A stretch of DNA of 64,000 nucleotides from Silvibacterium bohemicum (GTDB taxonomy: Bacteria > Acidobacteriota > Terriglobia > Terriglobales > Acidobacteriaceae): the NCBI RefSeq assembly GCF_001006305.1, contig NZ_LBHJ01000014.1, positions 173,447 through 237,446 of the forward strand, given 5' to 3'. Made by a program: the position numbers and the translations under genes. The notes beneath the pieces were generated by a model. The model ran no database searches and was not told the origin of the DNA. It was given only the letters and a program-made list of their open reading frames with translations. This document shows positions 17,314-26,605 of the stretch, piece after piece. Numbering within the stretch: position 1 is the first letter of the stretch; the number at the start of each line of letters is the position of its first letter.

Positions 17314-19005
17314 ATGCAGGAAGATCCGATCCTTACACCGCAACAGATTGCGCGCATCGAGCAGTTTGCAACACACCGCACAGCAGAGGTGGGAGAGATC
17401 CTGTTTGACACCTCAGACCTTGATATACCGTTCTTCCTTGTTCTCAGTGGAAGCATCGCGATTGTGCAGCCTCTGGAAGACGAGGAGAAGAAGGTGGCTA
17501 CCAGAGGGCCCGGCCAATTTACAGGCGAGATGACGATGATCTCAGGACGGAGGTCGATCTTTCGGGGTCGGGTGACAGAGGCGGCCGAACTGCTCGTTGT
17601 TTCCGCTGATCGACTGCGTTCGTTGATCTCACGAGATGCAGAACTAGGCGAGCTAATCATGGCAGCGTTCGTGACGCGCCGCTCCACATTGATAGAAGGA
17701 GGAGACGGGAACGTCGTGCTCCTTGGGACACCGGATTCTTCCAATACGCTGGCACTCCGCGAGTTCCTCACGCGGAATGGACACCCATTCACTTACATCG
17801 ACCTCGAAACAGATAGTTCGGCTAGCGACCTCCTGCGCAGGTTCTCTGTGGGCATGGGAGATATTCCGATCGTAGTCTGCAACAACCGGCATGTGCTAAG
17901 AAACCCTTCCATCCGAGAACTTGCCCAATGCCTCGATCTCAATAGCAACATCGATCAAAATGCTGTCCGGGATCTGATTGTGATTGGCGCCGGTCCGGCT
18001 GGACTTGCCGCAGCGGTCTACGCTGCATCGGAGGGTCTGAGCGTCCTGGTCATCGAAAAGAACGCTCCGGGGGGCCAAGCTGGTTCCAGCTCGAAGATTG
18101 AAAACTATCTCGGCTTCCCCATGGGACTTTCGGGACAGGAATTGGCAAATCGAGCAATAGCGCAGGCCATCAAGTTCGGCGCGAAACTGATGGTTGCTCA
18201 AACCGTCGTACACCTCGACTGCAACCGCAACCCTTATCGCGTCGTCCTCGACTCCGGTATGAAGTTCGGCGCGCGTGCGGTCATCATCGCTACCGGGGCA
18301 CAGTATGCCCGCCTACCCATCGGCAACATTGAGGCTTTCACAGGCAGGGGTATTCATTACAACGCAACCTATATGGAAGCACAGCTCTGCACCTCGGAAG
18401 AGGTCGTCGTTGTCGGCGGTGGCAATTCCGCGGGTCAGGCGGCTATCTTTCTCGCGCGAACGTGTGCGCACGTCCATATTGTTGTGCGGTCGCAGCGATT
18501 AGCAGACTCGATGTCACAGTATTTGGTTGATCGTATCGAGGAGAATCCCAAGATCGACATCCACTATCAAACTGAGATCATTGGGTTGCATGGGAACGCC
18601 CATCTTGAATCGGTCGATTGGCGAGATGGAAAGACCGGGGCAGTAAGCAGCCATCCGCTTCGCTATGTATTTGTGATGGCCGGAGCGTCCCCCCGTACGG
18701 AATGGCTGGAGGACTGCATTGCTCTCGATGAGAAAGGGTTTGTGCTGACCGGCTCCGACTTGCACGCCGGCAGCTCCGACGCTCTGTGGTCATTGCCGCG
18801 GGCTCCGCACATGTTGGAGACAAGTATGCCTGGTGTCTTCGCGGTTGGAGACAGTCGGTCGGGAAATGTGAAGCGCGTGGCATCAGCAGTTGGTGAAGGA
18901 TCTATCGCAATTCATCTCGTGCATCGCTTCCTGGCCGAGACGGCGGACACCGCCAATAGTTCGGCGGTTGAAGCGAGCCAACAGTTTGCAGCGGGAAAAA
19001 TTTAG
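17314..19005 (+). CDS. cNMP-binding domain fused to thioredoxin-reductase-like flavoprotein without CxxC
   Basis: 563 residues, ATG with GAGGAG upstream. Residues about 1-120 form a cyclic-nucleotide-binding-type beta-barrel (FLVLSGSIAIVQP, GEMTMISGRRS). Residues about 132-205 look like a glutaredoxin/thioredoxin fold but with GTPDSSNTL where a CxxC would be. From 221 there is a FAD-binding GAGPAGLAAAVYA site and at 368-374 the NADPH-binding GGGNSAG. The segment where TrxR has its CxxC reads YNATYMEAQL, so the classical disulphide centre is missing. It therefore probably transfers electrons by another route. Such fusions occur in several bacterial phyla; partners unknown. Confidence 0.9.
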   Translation: MQEDPILTPQQIARIEQFATHRTAEVGEILFDTSDLDIPFFLVLSGSIAIVQPLEDEEKKVATRGPGQFTGEMTMISGRRSIFRGRVTEAAELLVVSADRLRSLISRDAELGELIMAAFVTRRSTLIEGGDGNVVLLGTPDSSNTLALREFLTRNGHPFTYIDLETDSSASDLLRRFSVGMGDIPIVVCNNRHVLRNPSIRELAQCLDLNSNIDQNAVRDLIVIGAGPAGLAAAVYAASEGLSVLVIEKNAPGGQAGSSSKIENYLGFPMGLSGQELANRAIAQAIKFGAKLMVAQTVVHLDCNRNPYRVVLDSGMKFGARAVIIATGAQYARLPIGNIEAFTGRGIHYNATYMEAQLCTSEEVVVVGGGNSAGQAAIFLARTCAHVHIVVRSQRLADSMSQYLVDRIEENPKIDIHYQTEIIGLHGNAHLESVDWRDGKTGAVSSHPLRYVFVMAGASPRTEWLEDCIALDEKGFVLTGSDLHAGSSDALWSLPRAPHMLETSMPGVFAVGDSRSGNVKRVASAVGEGSIAIHLVHRFLAETADTANSSAVEASQQFAAGKI

Positions 19006-19068
19006 ACACGCGGCAGTTCAAGCCTGCCATTCGCACCCACTAACGGTAAAAGATTCTCAGGAGAGGAA

Positions 19069-20073
19069 ATGAAAGCACTCATCTTTAGCAACACCGGCGA
19101 TCCCCACGAAGTACTGCAACTTGGCGAGCTTCCTGACCCCAAACCCGGAAAGGGAGAGGTGCTCGTCCGTATGGTGCTCAGCCCTATCAACCCATCCGAT
19201 CTTCATATGATTCGGGGCCGGTATGGCTATCAACCGGAATTGCCAGCGAGCCCAGGCGCGGAGGGCGTCGGAGTCGTTGAGCGACTCGGGGAGGGGGTCG
19301 AAACTCTTGCTCCCGGCAACCGGGTAATGTTTCTTCGTACATGGAACCTCTGGCGAGAGCTCGTCATATGTCGAGCGGAGGACTTATTTCCAATTCCCCT
19401 GACCTTGTCTGACGAGACCGCAGCTATCGCATATACCAACCCTGTGACCGCATGGGCGCTCACTCGCTCCAGCCATAGTCTTCAAGAAGGCGATTGGCTC
19501 CTTCAGACGGCGGCTGCCTCAAGCGTGGGTAAGCTCGTCCTACAGCTAGCTCAGGTTCACAAGTTCCGGACGATCAATGTGGTCCGTCGGCGAGAACAAG
19601 AAGAGATCGTCCGGTCTTTAGGTGGGGACGAAGTCGTTTGTACCGCGGACGAGGATTTGCGCAGCCGCATGACTGAATTGACCGATGGCCACGGTGTTAC
19701 CCACGCGATTGATTGCGTCGCCGGAGAACTCGGAGCTGAAGTGACTCGGGGTCTTGCTCCCGGAGGAACACTCCTTGTCTATGGAGCACTATCTACCCAC
19801 CGACAGACTGATCCGGCCAAATTCACGATGCCAATCTTCAGCCCCAAACTGATCTACACCACCGCGAAGGTGCAAGGCTGGTGGATCGTACGTTGGACCG
19901 CTGCGCAGCCTACATCTGTATTGCGAGCTTGTGTCGGGGAGATTCTATCTTTGCTCGGCTCCGGAACACTCACGGTCCCAGAGGTGCACGTGTTTCCAGT
20001 TAGCGAGTATCGAGCCGCGCTACGTGTCGCAGATGGCGAAGCGGGAGACAAAAAGATCCTGGTACGCTTCTGA
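19069..20073 (+). CDS. MDR-family reductase (2-enoyl thioester / quinone reductase type)
   Basis: 334 residues, ATG with AGGAGAGGAA upstream. N-terminal GroES-like domain (VLSPINPSDLHMIRGRYG, PGAEGVGVVERLG, PGNRV) and a Rossmann domain with AAASSVGKLVLQLA in place of the zinc-ADH GxGxxG. No catalytic zinc ligands are seen. This pattern fits MECR/ETR-like NADPH-dependent enoyl-thioester reductases and related quinone reductases. A crotonase gene follows, so a CoA-ester substrate is plausible. Confidence 0.9.
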   Translation: MKALIFSNTGDPHEVLQLGELPDPKPGKGEVLVRMVLSPINPSDLHMIRGRYGYQPELPASPGAEGVGVVERLGEGVETLAPGNRVMFLRTWNLWRELVICRAEDLFPIPLTLSDETAAIAYTNPVTAWALTRSSHSLQEGDWLLQTAAASSVGKLVLQLAQVHKFRTINVVRRREQEEIVRSLGGDEVVCTADEDLRSRMTELTDGHGVTHAIDCVAGELGAEVTRGLAPGGTLLVYGALSTHRQTDPAKFTMPIFSPKLIYTTAKVQGWWIVRWTAAQPTSVLRACVGEILSLLGSGTLTVPEVHVFPVSEYRAALRVADGEAGDKKILVRF

Positions 20074-20145
20074 GCATCTCGAAACCCACAGGCTCCTAAT
20101 GATGACGGTCTTCGCCGTCCAGCACCGTATCCCGGAGGTTACCGT

Positions 20146-20976
20146 ATGCCGTTTGCGCATCTAGCGATTGGCGGCTCGATCGCCACAATATCTCTCGATC
20201 ATCCGAAGGGCAACCGTATCAATTTCGCCATGCGAGAAGAGTTGCTCGCAACAATTCGCCAGGTCGCGGACAGCGATGCTCGCGTCCTTATGATCCGTGC
20301 AGAAGGCGACGATTTCTGTTTAGGTGGCGATGTGCGTGATTGGCTGGGCATTCCGGCACGCGAGTTGCGCCCCAAGATCGAGACATTTGCGGAGGCATTG
20401 AATCAGCTAGAGGGACTATCGATTCCGACAGTTGCAGCCGTGCAGGGACGCTGCATGGGAGGCGGCCTGGAACTCATCCTGAGCTGCGACTTGGTTGTCG
20501 CCGGGGAATCCGCAGTGTTCAGTTGCCCAGAAGCATTGCTAGGCATCGTTACGTTGCAGGGTGGAGTCATCCAGCTTGCAGAGCGCATCGGTCGCGCGCG
20601 GGCGCTTGAATTTGCATTTCTAAGTGATCCATATGGGGCGGACGAGATGGCGCGACTCGATTTGATCAATCGCGTTGTTCCTGACGAGCAGCTCGAAGAC
20701 GCAGCCCGAGCCCTCGTAGACAGGCTTGCATCGGGGCCTCCAGCTGCCTACGCCACGACGAAACTTCTGATGCGAACATGGGCCGCGGGCGGGATCGCTG
20801 CGGCGAGGTCGATTCTGTACGACGTCTCTATGCCTCTGTTCGAGACGGAGGAAGTTCAGGCGGTTCTACAAGGCGCTGCTGCAGCTGCCAAGGAAGGCAG
20901 GCGGTTTCCTAAGCATGAGTTTAGCCAGCCTAGAAACCTATCAGCGAAACCGCAGAACAACGGGAGCATCGAATGA
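20146..20976 (+). CDS. Enoyl-CoA hydratase/isomerase (crotonase) family
   Basis: 276 residues, ATG with CGGAGG upstream. Crotonase features: DHPKGNRINFAM, the oxyanion-hole residues in GDDFCLGGDV and in QGRCMGGGLELILSCDLVVA, and PEALLGIVTLQGGV. The two glutamates of true hydratases are only partly matched (PEALLG present), so isomerase or another crotonase chemistry is possible. The stop overlaps the next start by 4 bases (ATGA). Confidence 0.9.
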   Translation: MPFAHLAIGGSIATISLDHPKGNRINFAMREELLATIRQVADSDARVLMIRAEGDDFCLGGDVRDWLGIPARELRPKIETFAEALNQLEGLSIPTVAAVQGRCMGGGLELILSCDLVVAGESAVFSCPEALLGIVTLQGGVIQLAERIGRARALEFAFLSDPYGADEMARLDLINRVVPDEQLEDAARALVDRLASGPPAAYATTKLLMRTWAAGGIAAARSILYDVSMPLFETEEVQAVLQGAAAAAKEGRRFPKHEFSQPRNLSAKPQNNGSIE

Positions 20977-21998
20977 CAAACACCATGGGACACAGGATTG
21001 TTCTGGCCGCCAGGCCTCACGGCACGGTTACGCTTGATGATTTCCGCACCGAGGCTTTTGAACCTCGTGATCTGAAGGCAGGCGAGCTTCTGCTTGAAGT
21101 GAACTACCTGTCGCTTGATCCTTATATGCGTAGTCGCATGGACGACAGGAAATCTTACGCAGATCCGTTGAAGATCGGCGAAGTAATGAGAGGTGAAAGT
21201 GTCAGCACCGTGCTTGCCTCCAAGAACTCTGCTTATCATGCAGGCGATTTCGTCCTGGCCCATACAGGCTGGCAGACGCACGCAGTCTTATCGGGAGACA
21301 GTGTACGAAAGATCGATCCTCAGCTGGCCCCAGTGACCACAAGGCTCGGTGTCATGGGAATGCCGGGGTTTACCGCCTACGCTGGAATGATGGCAATTGG
21401 AAAACCCGCCAGAGGGGAGACCGTAGTCGTAGCGGCCGCAAGTGGGCCGGTTGGTTCGTTAGTGGGTCAGCTTGCTCAAATCTCTGGAGCTCGCGCAGTC
21501 GGTATCGCGGGCGGCAGCACAAAGTGCGCTTATCTTCGCAGCGAGCTCCACTTTGATGCCGCGGTCGATCACCTGGCCAAAGACTTCGATAAGGCACTCG
21601 CATCCGCGTGCCCCTCTGGTATCGATGTCTATTTTGAGAACGTCGGAGGACGGATATGGCATTCTGTCCTTCCCCTTCTTAATCGTTTCGCCCGTATACC
21701 GGTGTGTGGACTTGTGGCTGAATACGATGGCAATAATAGCGATCTAGCCCGTGACTATTTGCCGGCAACAATGCGGCAAATCCTCAATCAGCGGATGGTC
21801 ATACAGGGATTTTTGAACTATGACTTAGCGGAACGGTATTACGACGATTTCATTAAAGATGTTTCCGCGTGGATCGCCGAAGGCAAGGTCAAGTACAAGG
21901 AAGACATTGTCGAAGGTCTCGAAAACGCGCCGCAAGCATTTATCGGGATGCTCGCAGGCCGGAACTTCGGCAAACTCCTAGTCCATGTGGCTCGGTGA
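20973..21998 (+). CDS. NADP-dependent oxidoreductase, LTB4-dehydrogenase/CurA type
   Basis: 341 residues; ATG overlaps the crotonase stop, with GGGAG upstream. MDR superfamily member of the leukotriene-B4 12-hydroxydehydrogenase / prostaglandin-15-keto reductase group: LEVNYLSLDPYMRSRM near the N-terminus, GMPGFTAYAGM, the NADP loop AASGPVGSLVGQLAQ, and the family's FENVGG and QRMVIQGFLNYD motifs. Reduces the double bond of an enone with NADPH. No zinc sites, as expected. Confidence 0.93.
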   Translation: MTNTMGHRIVLAARPHGTVTLDDFRTEAFEPRDLKAGELLLEVNYLSLDPYMRSRMDDRKSYADPLKIGEVMRGESVSTVLASKNSAYHAGDFVLAHTGWQTHAVLSGDSVRKIDPQLAPVTTRLGVMGMPGFTAYAGMMAIGKPARGETVVVAAASGPVGSLVGQLAQISGARAVGIAGGSTKCAYLRSELHFDAAVDHLAKDFDKALASACPSGIDVYFENVGGRIWHSVLPLLNRFARIPVCGLVAEYDGNNSDLARDYLPATMRQILNQRMVIQGFLNYDLAERYYDDFIKDVSAWIAEGKVKYKEDIVEGLENAPQAFIGMLAGRNFGKLLVHVAR

Positions 21999-22092
21999 TG
22001 TTTGTCGCTGGATGGGCATTCGGACATCCTTCGCAGGAGCGATTCACGAACGTTACCAATCTGTTTGCAAAGGTATTGACCGAGGTAAATTG

Positions 22093-23028
22093 ATGCGAGT
22101 TCTAGTTGTAGGTGCTGGTGCAGTGGGTGGCTACTTCGGTGCACGTTTAGCTCAGGCGGGACGAGACGTCACCTTTCTCGTCCGGGGTGAGCGTGCAAAT
22201 CAATTGAAGGCCGACGGCATACGTCTCACGAGCCCCCATGGCGATCTCACAATGCCAGTAAAAGCCGCAGTAGCCGACGAACTCAGGGAACCTTTCGACA
22301 TCATCTTTCTGAGCATGAAAGGCTTCGCGCTGGACCAAGCTATGAATGATCTTGCGGCAGCCGTTGGCCCCAATACAACGATTCTGCCGATCCTCAATGG
22401 GATGCGTCATATGGAGACTCTGGGCAACCGATTTGGTAGGGAGTCTCTCATCGGTGGAGTTTGTATGGTGTCGATGGAAATGGACAAGAACGGGCGGATC
22501 GTGCAGTTGTCGGAAGTGCAAAAGCTCTCGTACGGAGAGCTCAATCGACAGCTCACTCCCCGAATCGAAGAAGCGGACGAGGTGTTTCGAGACGCCGGCT
22601 TTGATACTCAATTGTCCACTCATATCGTCCAAGACATGTGGGAGAAGTGGGTGCAGCTCGCGGCAGCAGGAGCGATCACATGCCTCATGCGCGGTGATAT
22701 TGGCGAGGTTGCGAGAGCGCCGGGAGGCGTTGCGTTTTCCCGCGCGATCCTCTTGGAATGCATAGCAATCGCCACTGTTTGCGGGCACAGACCTTCACCG
22801 CATTTTCAGCAGCAACAGATCACCACGTTGACGGCAGAGGATTCTACATTCACGACATCTCTCTACCGGGACCTCCTCCGGGGTAATCGTATCGAGGTGG
22901 ACACCATTCTCGGAGACCTCCTCAAACATGCGGAGGCCCACAATGTTGAGGCGCCGTTATTGCGCGCGGCCTATACCCATCTCACGGTATACGAAAGCAG
23001 TAAGCAGCAATCGCCTCGGAAAGCATAG
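22093..23028 (+). CDS. Ketopantoate-reductase-like (ApbA/PanE family)
   Basis: 311 residues from the ATG at 22093, with GAGG upstream; a 36-codon extension overlapping the previous gene is rejected because the Rossmann loop GAGAVGGYFGARLAQAG should be at the N-terminus. The family's ILPILNGMRHMETL, lysine in MWEKWVQLAA and the C-terminal LRGNRIEVDTILGD motif are present. PanE makes pantoate for CoA, but members inside catabolic clusters often reduce other 2-keto or hydroxy acids. The location here suggests the latter. Confidence 0.9.
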   Translation: MRVLVVGAGAVGGYFGARLAQAGRDVTFLVRGERANQLKADGIRLTSPHGDLTMPVKAAVADELREPFDIIFLSMKGFALDQAMNDLAAAVGPNTTILPILNGMRHMETLGNRFGRESLIGGVCMVSMEMDKNGRIVQLSEVQKLSYGELNRQLTPRIEEADEVFRDAGFDTQLSTHIVQDMWEKWVQLAAAGAITCLMRGDIGEVARAPGGVAFSRAILLECIAIATVCGHRPSPHFQQQQITTLTAEDSTFTTSLYRDLLRGNRIEVDTILGDLLKHAEAHNVEAPLLRAAYTHLTVYESSKQQSPRKA

Positions 23029-23110
23029 TTTGCTTTCGGCTGAAACACGCGCGTCACACACGCCACATAAAGAACTCGAGTGTTCGTTCATTCAGAGATA
23101 GGTAGACACC

Positions 23111-23605
23111 ATGCAGACCGTCACAGTTGAAAGCCAGGTTAGACACGTTACCGTATCGACAGAGATGCAGTACGAATCCGTTAAGACGAGAATCGAAGCT
23201 GAAGTTCATCGTCTGGATGACAGCTTCCGCCGATTGCTTGCGGAGAACAAGATCGAGGAACTGAGAGAGAAGTTAGAAGAAGCCTCCCGTCCACACGGCC
23301 TTATGATCCACTACGTTGCGACGCATGGAGACTGGCTCGCGCTGACTGGTAAGCAGCGGCGGCGGGGTGTCGTTTATCACATCGGGAACGTCTTGATGGC
23401 TATCCGAATGACCCAACATTCATTTGGCGCGGGACTCTATGCTCCACTCCGCCTGGCCGTCTATGAAAATGCCAGCGGTGGGACGAACTTTGAATACGAT
23501 CTGCCATCAACCCAAGTCGGTTTGTTCCAGAATGCACAGATCGATGAGGTGGCAAAGAAGCTTGATGCGAGATTGATTGCCCTCATCGAAAGAATCAGCT
23601 CATAG
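23111..23605 (+). CDS. DUF302-family protein
   Basis: 164 residues, ATG with AGGTAGACACC upstream. The DUF302 fold is indicated by LMIHYVATHGDWL, HIGNVLMAIRMTQHSFGAGLY, APLRLAVYENASGGTNFEYD and LPSTQVGLF. An N-terminal coiled-coil-like stretch (FRRLLAENKIEELREKLEE) comes first. Small soluble protein; DUF302 proteins have no settled function. A hairpin with a T-run follows the gene. Confidence 0.82.
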   Translation: MQTVTVESQVRHVTVSTEMQYESVKTRIEAEVHRLDDSFRRLLAENKIEELREKLEEASRPHGLMIHYVATHGDWLALTGKQRRRGVVYHIGNVLMAIRMTQHSFGAGLYAPLRLAVYENASGGTNFEYDLPSTQVGLFQNAQIDEVAKKLDARLIALIERISS

Positions 23606-23633
23606 CCAAGAAAGGACGATGCTCTCCCGATAG

Positions 23634-23671
23634 AGGAAGGATGAACACGGTGCCGTTTTGCCCTTCCTTTT
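23634..23671 (+). terminator. Probable Rho-independent terminator
   Basis: AGGAAGG and CCTTCCT arms, with a small inner ACGG/CCGT stem, followed by TTTTG. It lies 29 bases after the DUF302 stop codon. Confidence 0.55.
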
Positions 23672-23748
23672 GCTGAAGCTCGTCAGCGATAATCTGAACC
23701 AACCGGATAACGAGAACCGAGTGCATAGCAAGCGTTGTAGGAGGATGA

Positions 23749-24144
23749 ATGGCAGACACTAAGACCCTTATTGAGCAGGCGTACTCCGCATTCAACAAGC
23801 GGGACATCGACGGTGCATTAGCACTGATGACGCAGGACGTGAGCTGGCCCAAAGCTTCGGAGGGCGGCAAGGTCGTCGGAAAAGAAGAGATCCGCGACTA
23901 TTGGATTCGACAATGGGGTGAGTTCGATCCCCACGTCGAACCGCTGGCAATCACCGAGGAAGACGGAGGCAAGACCCGCGTCAGGGTGCACCAACTCGTC
24001 AAGAGCCTTCAAGGTGATGTTCTTTCGGACAGCGAGGTTCTTCACGTGTTCACCGTGAAGAGCGGTCTCATTGCAGCCATGGACCTTGGAGATGAGGCCG
24101 ATTCTATCGCCGGTCCGTCTGCCGCATTCGCACATCGATCCTGA
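23749..24144 (+). CDS. SnoaL/NTF2-like protein
   Basis: 131 residues, ATG with GGAGG upstream. NTF2-like: LIEQAYSAFNKRDIDGALALM, TQDVSWPKASEGGKVVGKEEIRDYW, DVLSDSEVLHVFTVKSGLIAAMDLG. Members of this subgroup are common in soil bacteria; function unknown. A 14-base palindrome (ACCGGATATCCGGT, 24144-24157) begins at the last base of the stop codon. Confidence 0.8.
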   Translation: MADTKTLIEQAYSAFNKRDIDGALALMTQDVSWPKASEGGKVVGKEEIRDYWIRQWGEFDPHVEPLAITEEDGGKTRVRVHQLVKSLQGDVLSDSEVLHVFTVKSGLIAAMDLGDEADSIAGPSAAFAHRS

Positions 24145-24311
24145 CCGGATATCCGGTGTGGAAGCGCGTGAGAGTTGGCCCAAGCCTCGAAAGTTCTATG
24201 AACGGGTTAGCAGACCACGTTCTCAGCGCAATGGGAGCGAAATGCTGGCCATCCTAGTCTTGCATCTGCGGTTGTTTGGAAGATCGTTCTGCAACGATAT
24301 TCAAATGCTGA

Positions 24312-26189
24312 CTAGTGGTTTGTGCTGCTGAACAAATTAGGAATTCGGACACCGATGCCGAGCGCGATGGCGTTCGTCCAGTATGTTTTGGTCACCGGCG
24401 TTGGCGGAGCGGACGCGCAAGCCGGCGGATCATTTCCCGCCGGAGCGCCGTAGACGCAATAGATTTGCCCCGGCGCTTCTCCCTGCGTCAGGTGGGTGGA
24501 ATGACCGAGATGGTAGAGAGGACTAATCATGATAGACCGCCAGGAGAAGCTAAGACCGCCAGCAAATTCTGGAAGCGTGTTGTAAGGATTGAGTGCAACG
24601 GCCAATGTCGCATAACTTGCGAATCGCCGTTGGTCGGGCCACGCGCGTTCTCTGAACAGGCGGTAATTTGCGGCGACATAAGGTAGCACTTCAGGATGTG
24701 TGGTGGTCTTAACGATTTTGATATTAACCGGCGTTGGCGTGCCGTTAGGACTGATGCTTACCGTCGTCACGTTGGCGAAGGAACGGTTTGCCAATGAGGA
24801 GAAGAACGCGCCGCTTGAAACCTCGAAATGCGGATCAGCATAAAGCGCCGTAATTGTTACTATCGCGGTCTTTTGAGCCGTGGTAGCAACGGAGGCCGAT
24901 GACGTTGCGACCTGATTTACAACGTTCACGGAATAGGTAATCTGACGCCCGAGCGCTTTGTAAGGGGCAACGTACTGGATGAGGCTCTTATCCTTTGAAG
25001 TCGGATCAGGAATTCTTCCCAGAAACATTGGTTCGTCGCTGAACTTGTCCGAGTCAAGCGGGATCTTCGTCAGGTCTGTCTCACCAGTCCATTGACTAAT
25101 GTTCCAGTAATACGACTGCAGATCGGCTAAGACTTTAGTAAAGCTCACCGTGTCTGCGAGAAGTCCAGCCAGGATATTCGTTTTCTGATCGGTCAGTTTT
25201 TTCAACTTAGCCTGAAGGGTTTTCTTGTCATCTTCATTGGTCAGAGCGTTGATTGCTGCCTGAGCCTTCGGAAGCTCGGTATCAAAGCCTGTCGTGTCGA
25301 AGACACAACTTGGCACTGTACACGTCGCTAGCGTGCTCGCATCCTTGGGAGGAATTGGCAAAGTCATTTGGAGGGCTGTTATTCCGCCTATTGCATTCGT
25401 CGGAGCGCTATCGGAAGGGATCGGACCCAGAGTAACGGTGTCGTAGTCATCTCCATTTAACTCATACAGCAGAGTTCCGCGCCACTTCTTGTATTCGATT
25501 GTTTGATTGATCTTGGCGTCAGGGTTCTGGCCTTGATAGGGCCACGGCTTCGGTGTCCACCGCGGTACGCCTAGCCCCCTCTTCTCCTCTTCGCTATCCT
25601 TCTTAACCGGGCGCGGCACGGCGATCTGAACTTCTTTCAGCTGGGCATAGATGATCGTGACGTCGTCGATCTGTTTTTGTACCTTCGTCGCAGCCACGCC
25701 GGCCTCCGCTTTCAGGTCGGCCCGCAGTTTGTCCAGTTCATCTTGAACTGCTTTCGCCGCCTTCGCATCTGCCGCCTGTTTAGCGGTAAGTTGCGCTCCC
25801 TCTTTAGGGCCCACAAATGCAAAATCGCGGAGAGCCAAATCATACCCCTGAACGGCCGTTGACCCGACAAATCCTTTGAAGTTCGGAATTGCGGAAGTCA
25901 CGAGACCAGCTCCTTGATCCGTTCCTTCGAAGGCCTGAGCGGTTGTTGGATCGAGGGAAACAGTTTCGAAGTGAAAGGCGTCATAGAGCACGACGACGAT
26001 GTGCTTTCCCGGACGCATAGGAAAGGTCGGCATGATGATGGGAAATTTACGATCGATGAAGACCGCGCAATCTTCGCTGTTAATTTTCTCGGTTGAGCAT
26101 TTTGGCAGCTTCGAGAAATCATCCGCATATGCGAAGAGAGAAGAAGTCAGAAGGAGATAAAGGGCATAGAACAATCGGGGACAGGGCAT
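24312..26189 (-). CDS. Large secreted protein of unknown function
   Basis: 625 residues. ATG at 26189 with GAGGA nine bases upstream opens a signal peptide (MPCPRLFYALYLLLTSSLFA); another ATG six codons earlier is possible. The mature part has a strand-rich N-terminal domain (residues about 30-125), a charged helical stretch likely to form a coiled coil (AKQAADAKAAKAVQDELDKL), a threonine/serine-rich centre, and a C-terminal region with beta-barrel-like strands (GGLSFSWRSIMISPLYHLG) and a CVYGAPAGNDPPACA disulphide candidate. It probably lies at the outer membrane. No family recognised; it has its own transcription unit. Confidence 0.75.
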   Translation of the reverse strand: MPCPRLFYALYLLLTSSLFAYADDFSKLPKCSTEKINSEDCAVFIDRKFPIIMPTFPMRPGKHIVVVLYDAFHFETVSLDPTTAQAFEGTDQGAGLVTSAIPNFKGFVGSTAVQGYDLALRDFAFVGPKEGAQLTAKQAADAKAAKAVQDELDKLRADLKAEAGVAATKVQKQIDDVTIIYAQLKEVQIAVPRPVKKDSEEEKRGLGVPRWTPKPWPYQGQNPDAKINQTIEYKKWRGTLLYELNGDDYDTVTLGPIPSDSAPTNAIGGITALQMTLPIPPKDASTLATCTVPSCVFDTTGFDTELPKAQAAINALTNEDDKKTLQAKLKKLTDQKTNILAGLLADTVSFTKVLADLQSYYWNISQWTGETDLTKIPLDSDKFSDEPMFLGRIPDPTSKDKSLIQYVAPYKALGRQITYSVNVVNQVATSSASVATTAQKTAIVTITALYADPHFEVSSGAFFSSLANRSFANVTTVSISPNGTPTPVNIKIVKTTTHPEVLPYVAANYRLFRERAWPDQRRFASYATLAVALNPYNTLPEFAGGLSFSWRSIMISPLYHLGHSTHLTQGEAPGQIYCVYGAPAGNDPPACASAPPTPVTKTYWTNAIALGIGVRIPNLFSSTNH

Positions 26190-26605
26190 CTCAGTGGTCC
26201 TCTGCATTGGATTTTCCGCAATTTGTCAGGGCCCAGTGCTCGTCCAACCGGTGCGCGGTCCACACATTCCTGCTGCACCTCTATCGCATCGGTGGCGTCA
26301 CAATTATTTTGGAACGCGGTCAGTATATGTCCCTACAGACGTCACCTTTTATGAATTGGAGCTGCGGCTGTTATCTAACCAATGACATCCTCGCCATGAG
26401 GAAGCGAGTTTGACTCGCCCCCGAATCATTGGTATTGCCGACAACCCGATCAAAACGGCGGAAAACCTTGGTGACGCTGGTCCATCTCTTGGTTATCAGC
26501 CTCTGGGTTCTTCATACATATGGCTTCACCCAGCTTCAGAGTTGTGTAATCGCAAAGACGAGGGACAACAAGCTTGTTTCCGGCGATTGGCATTCTTTAT
26601 TCGCG
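26190..26605. other. Intergenic region, nothing recognised
   Basis: 416 bases between the promoter of the secreted-protein gene and the 3' end of the alpha/beta hydrolase gene. Short plus-strand frames here (for example 26429-26686) have poor starts and overlap the hydrolase; no gene, hairpin or repeat is supported. Confidence 0.4.
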
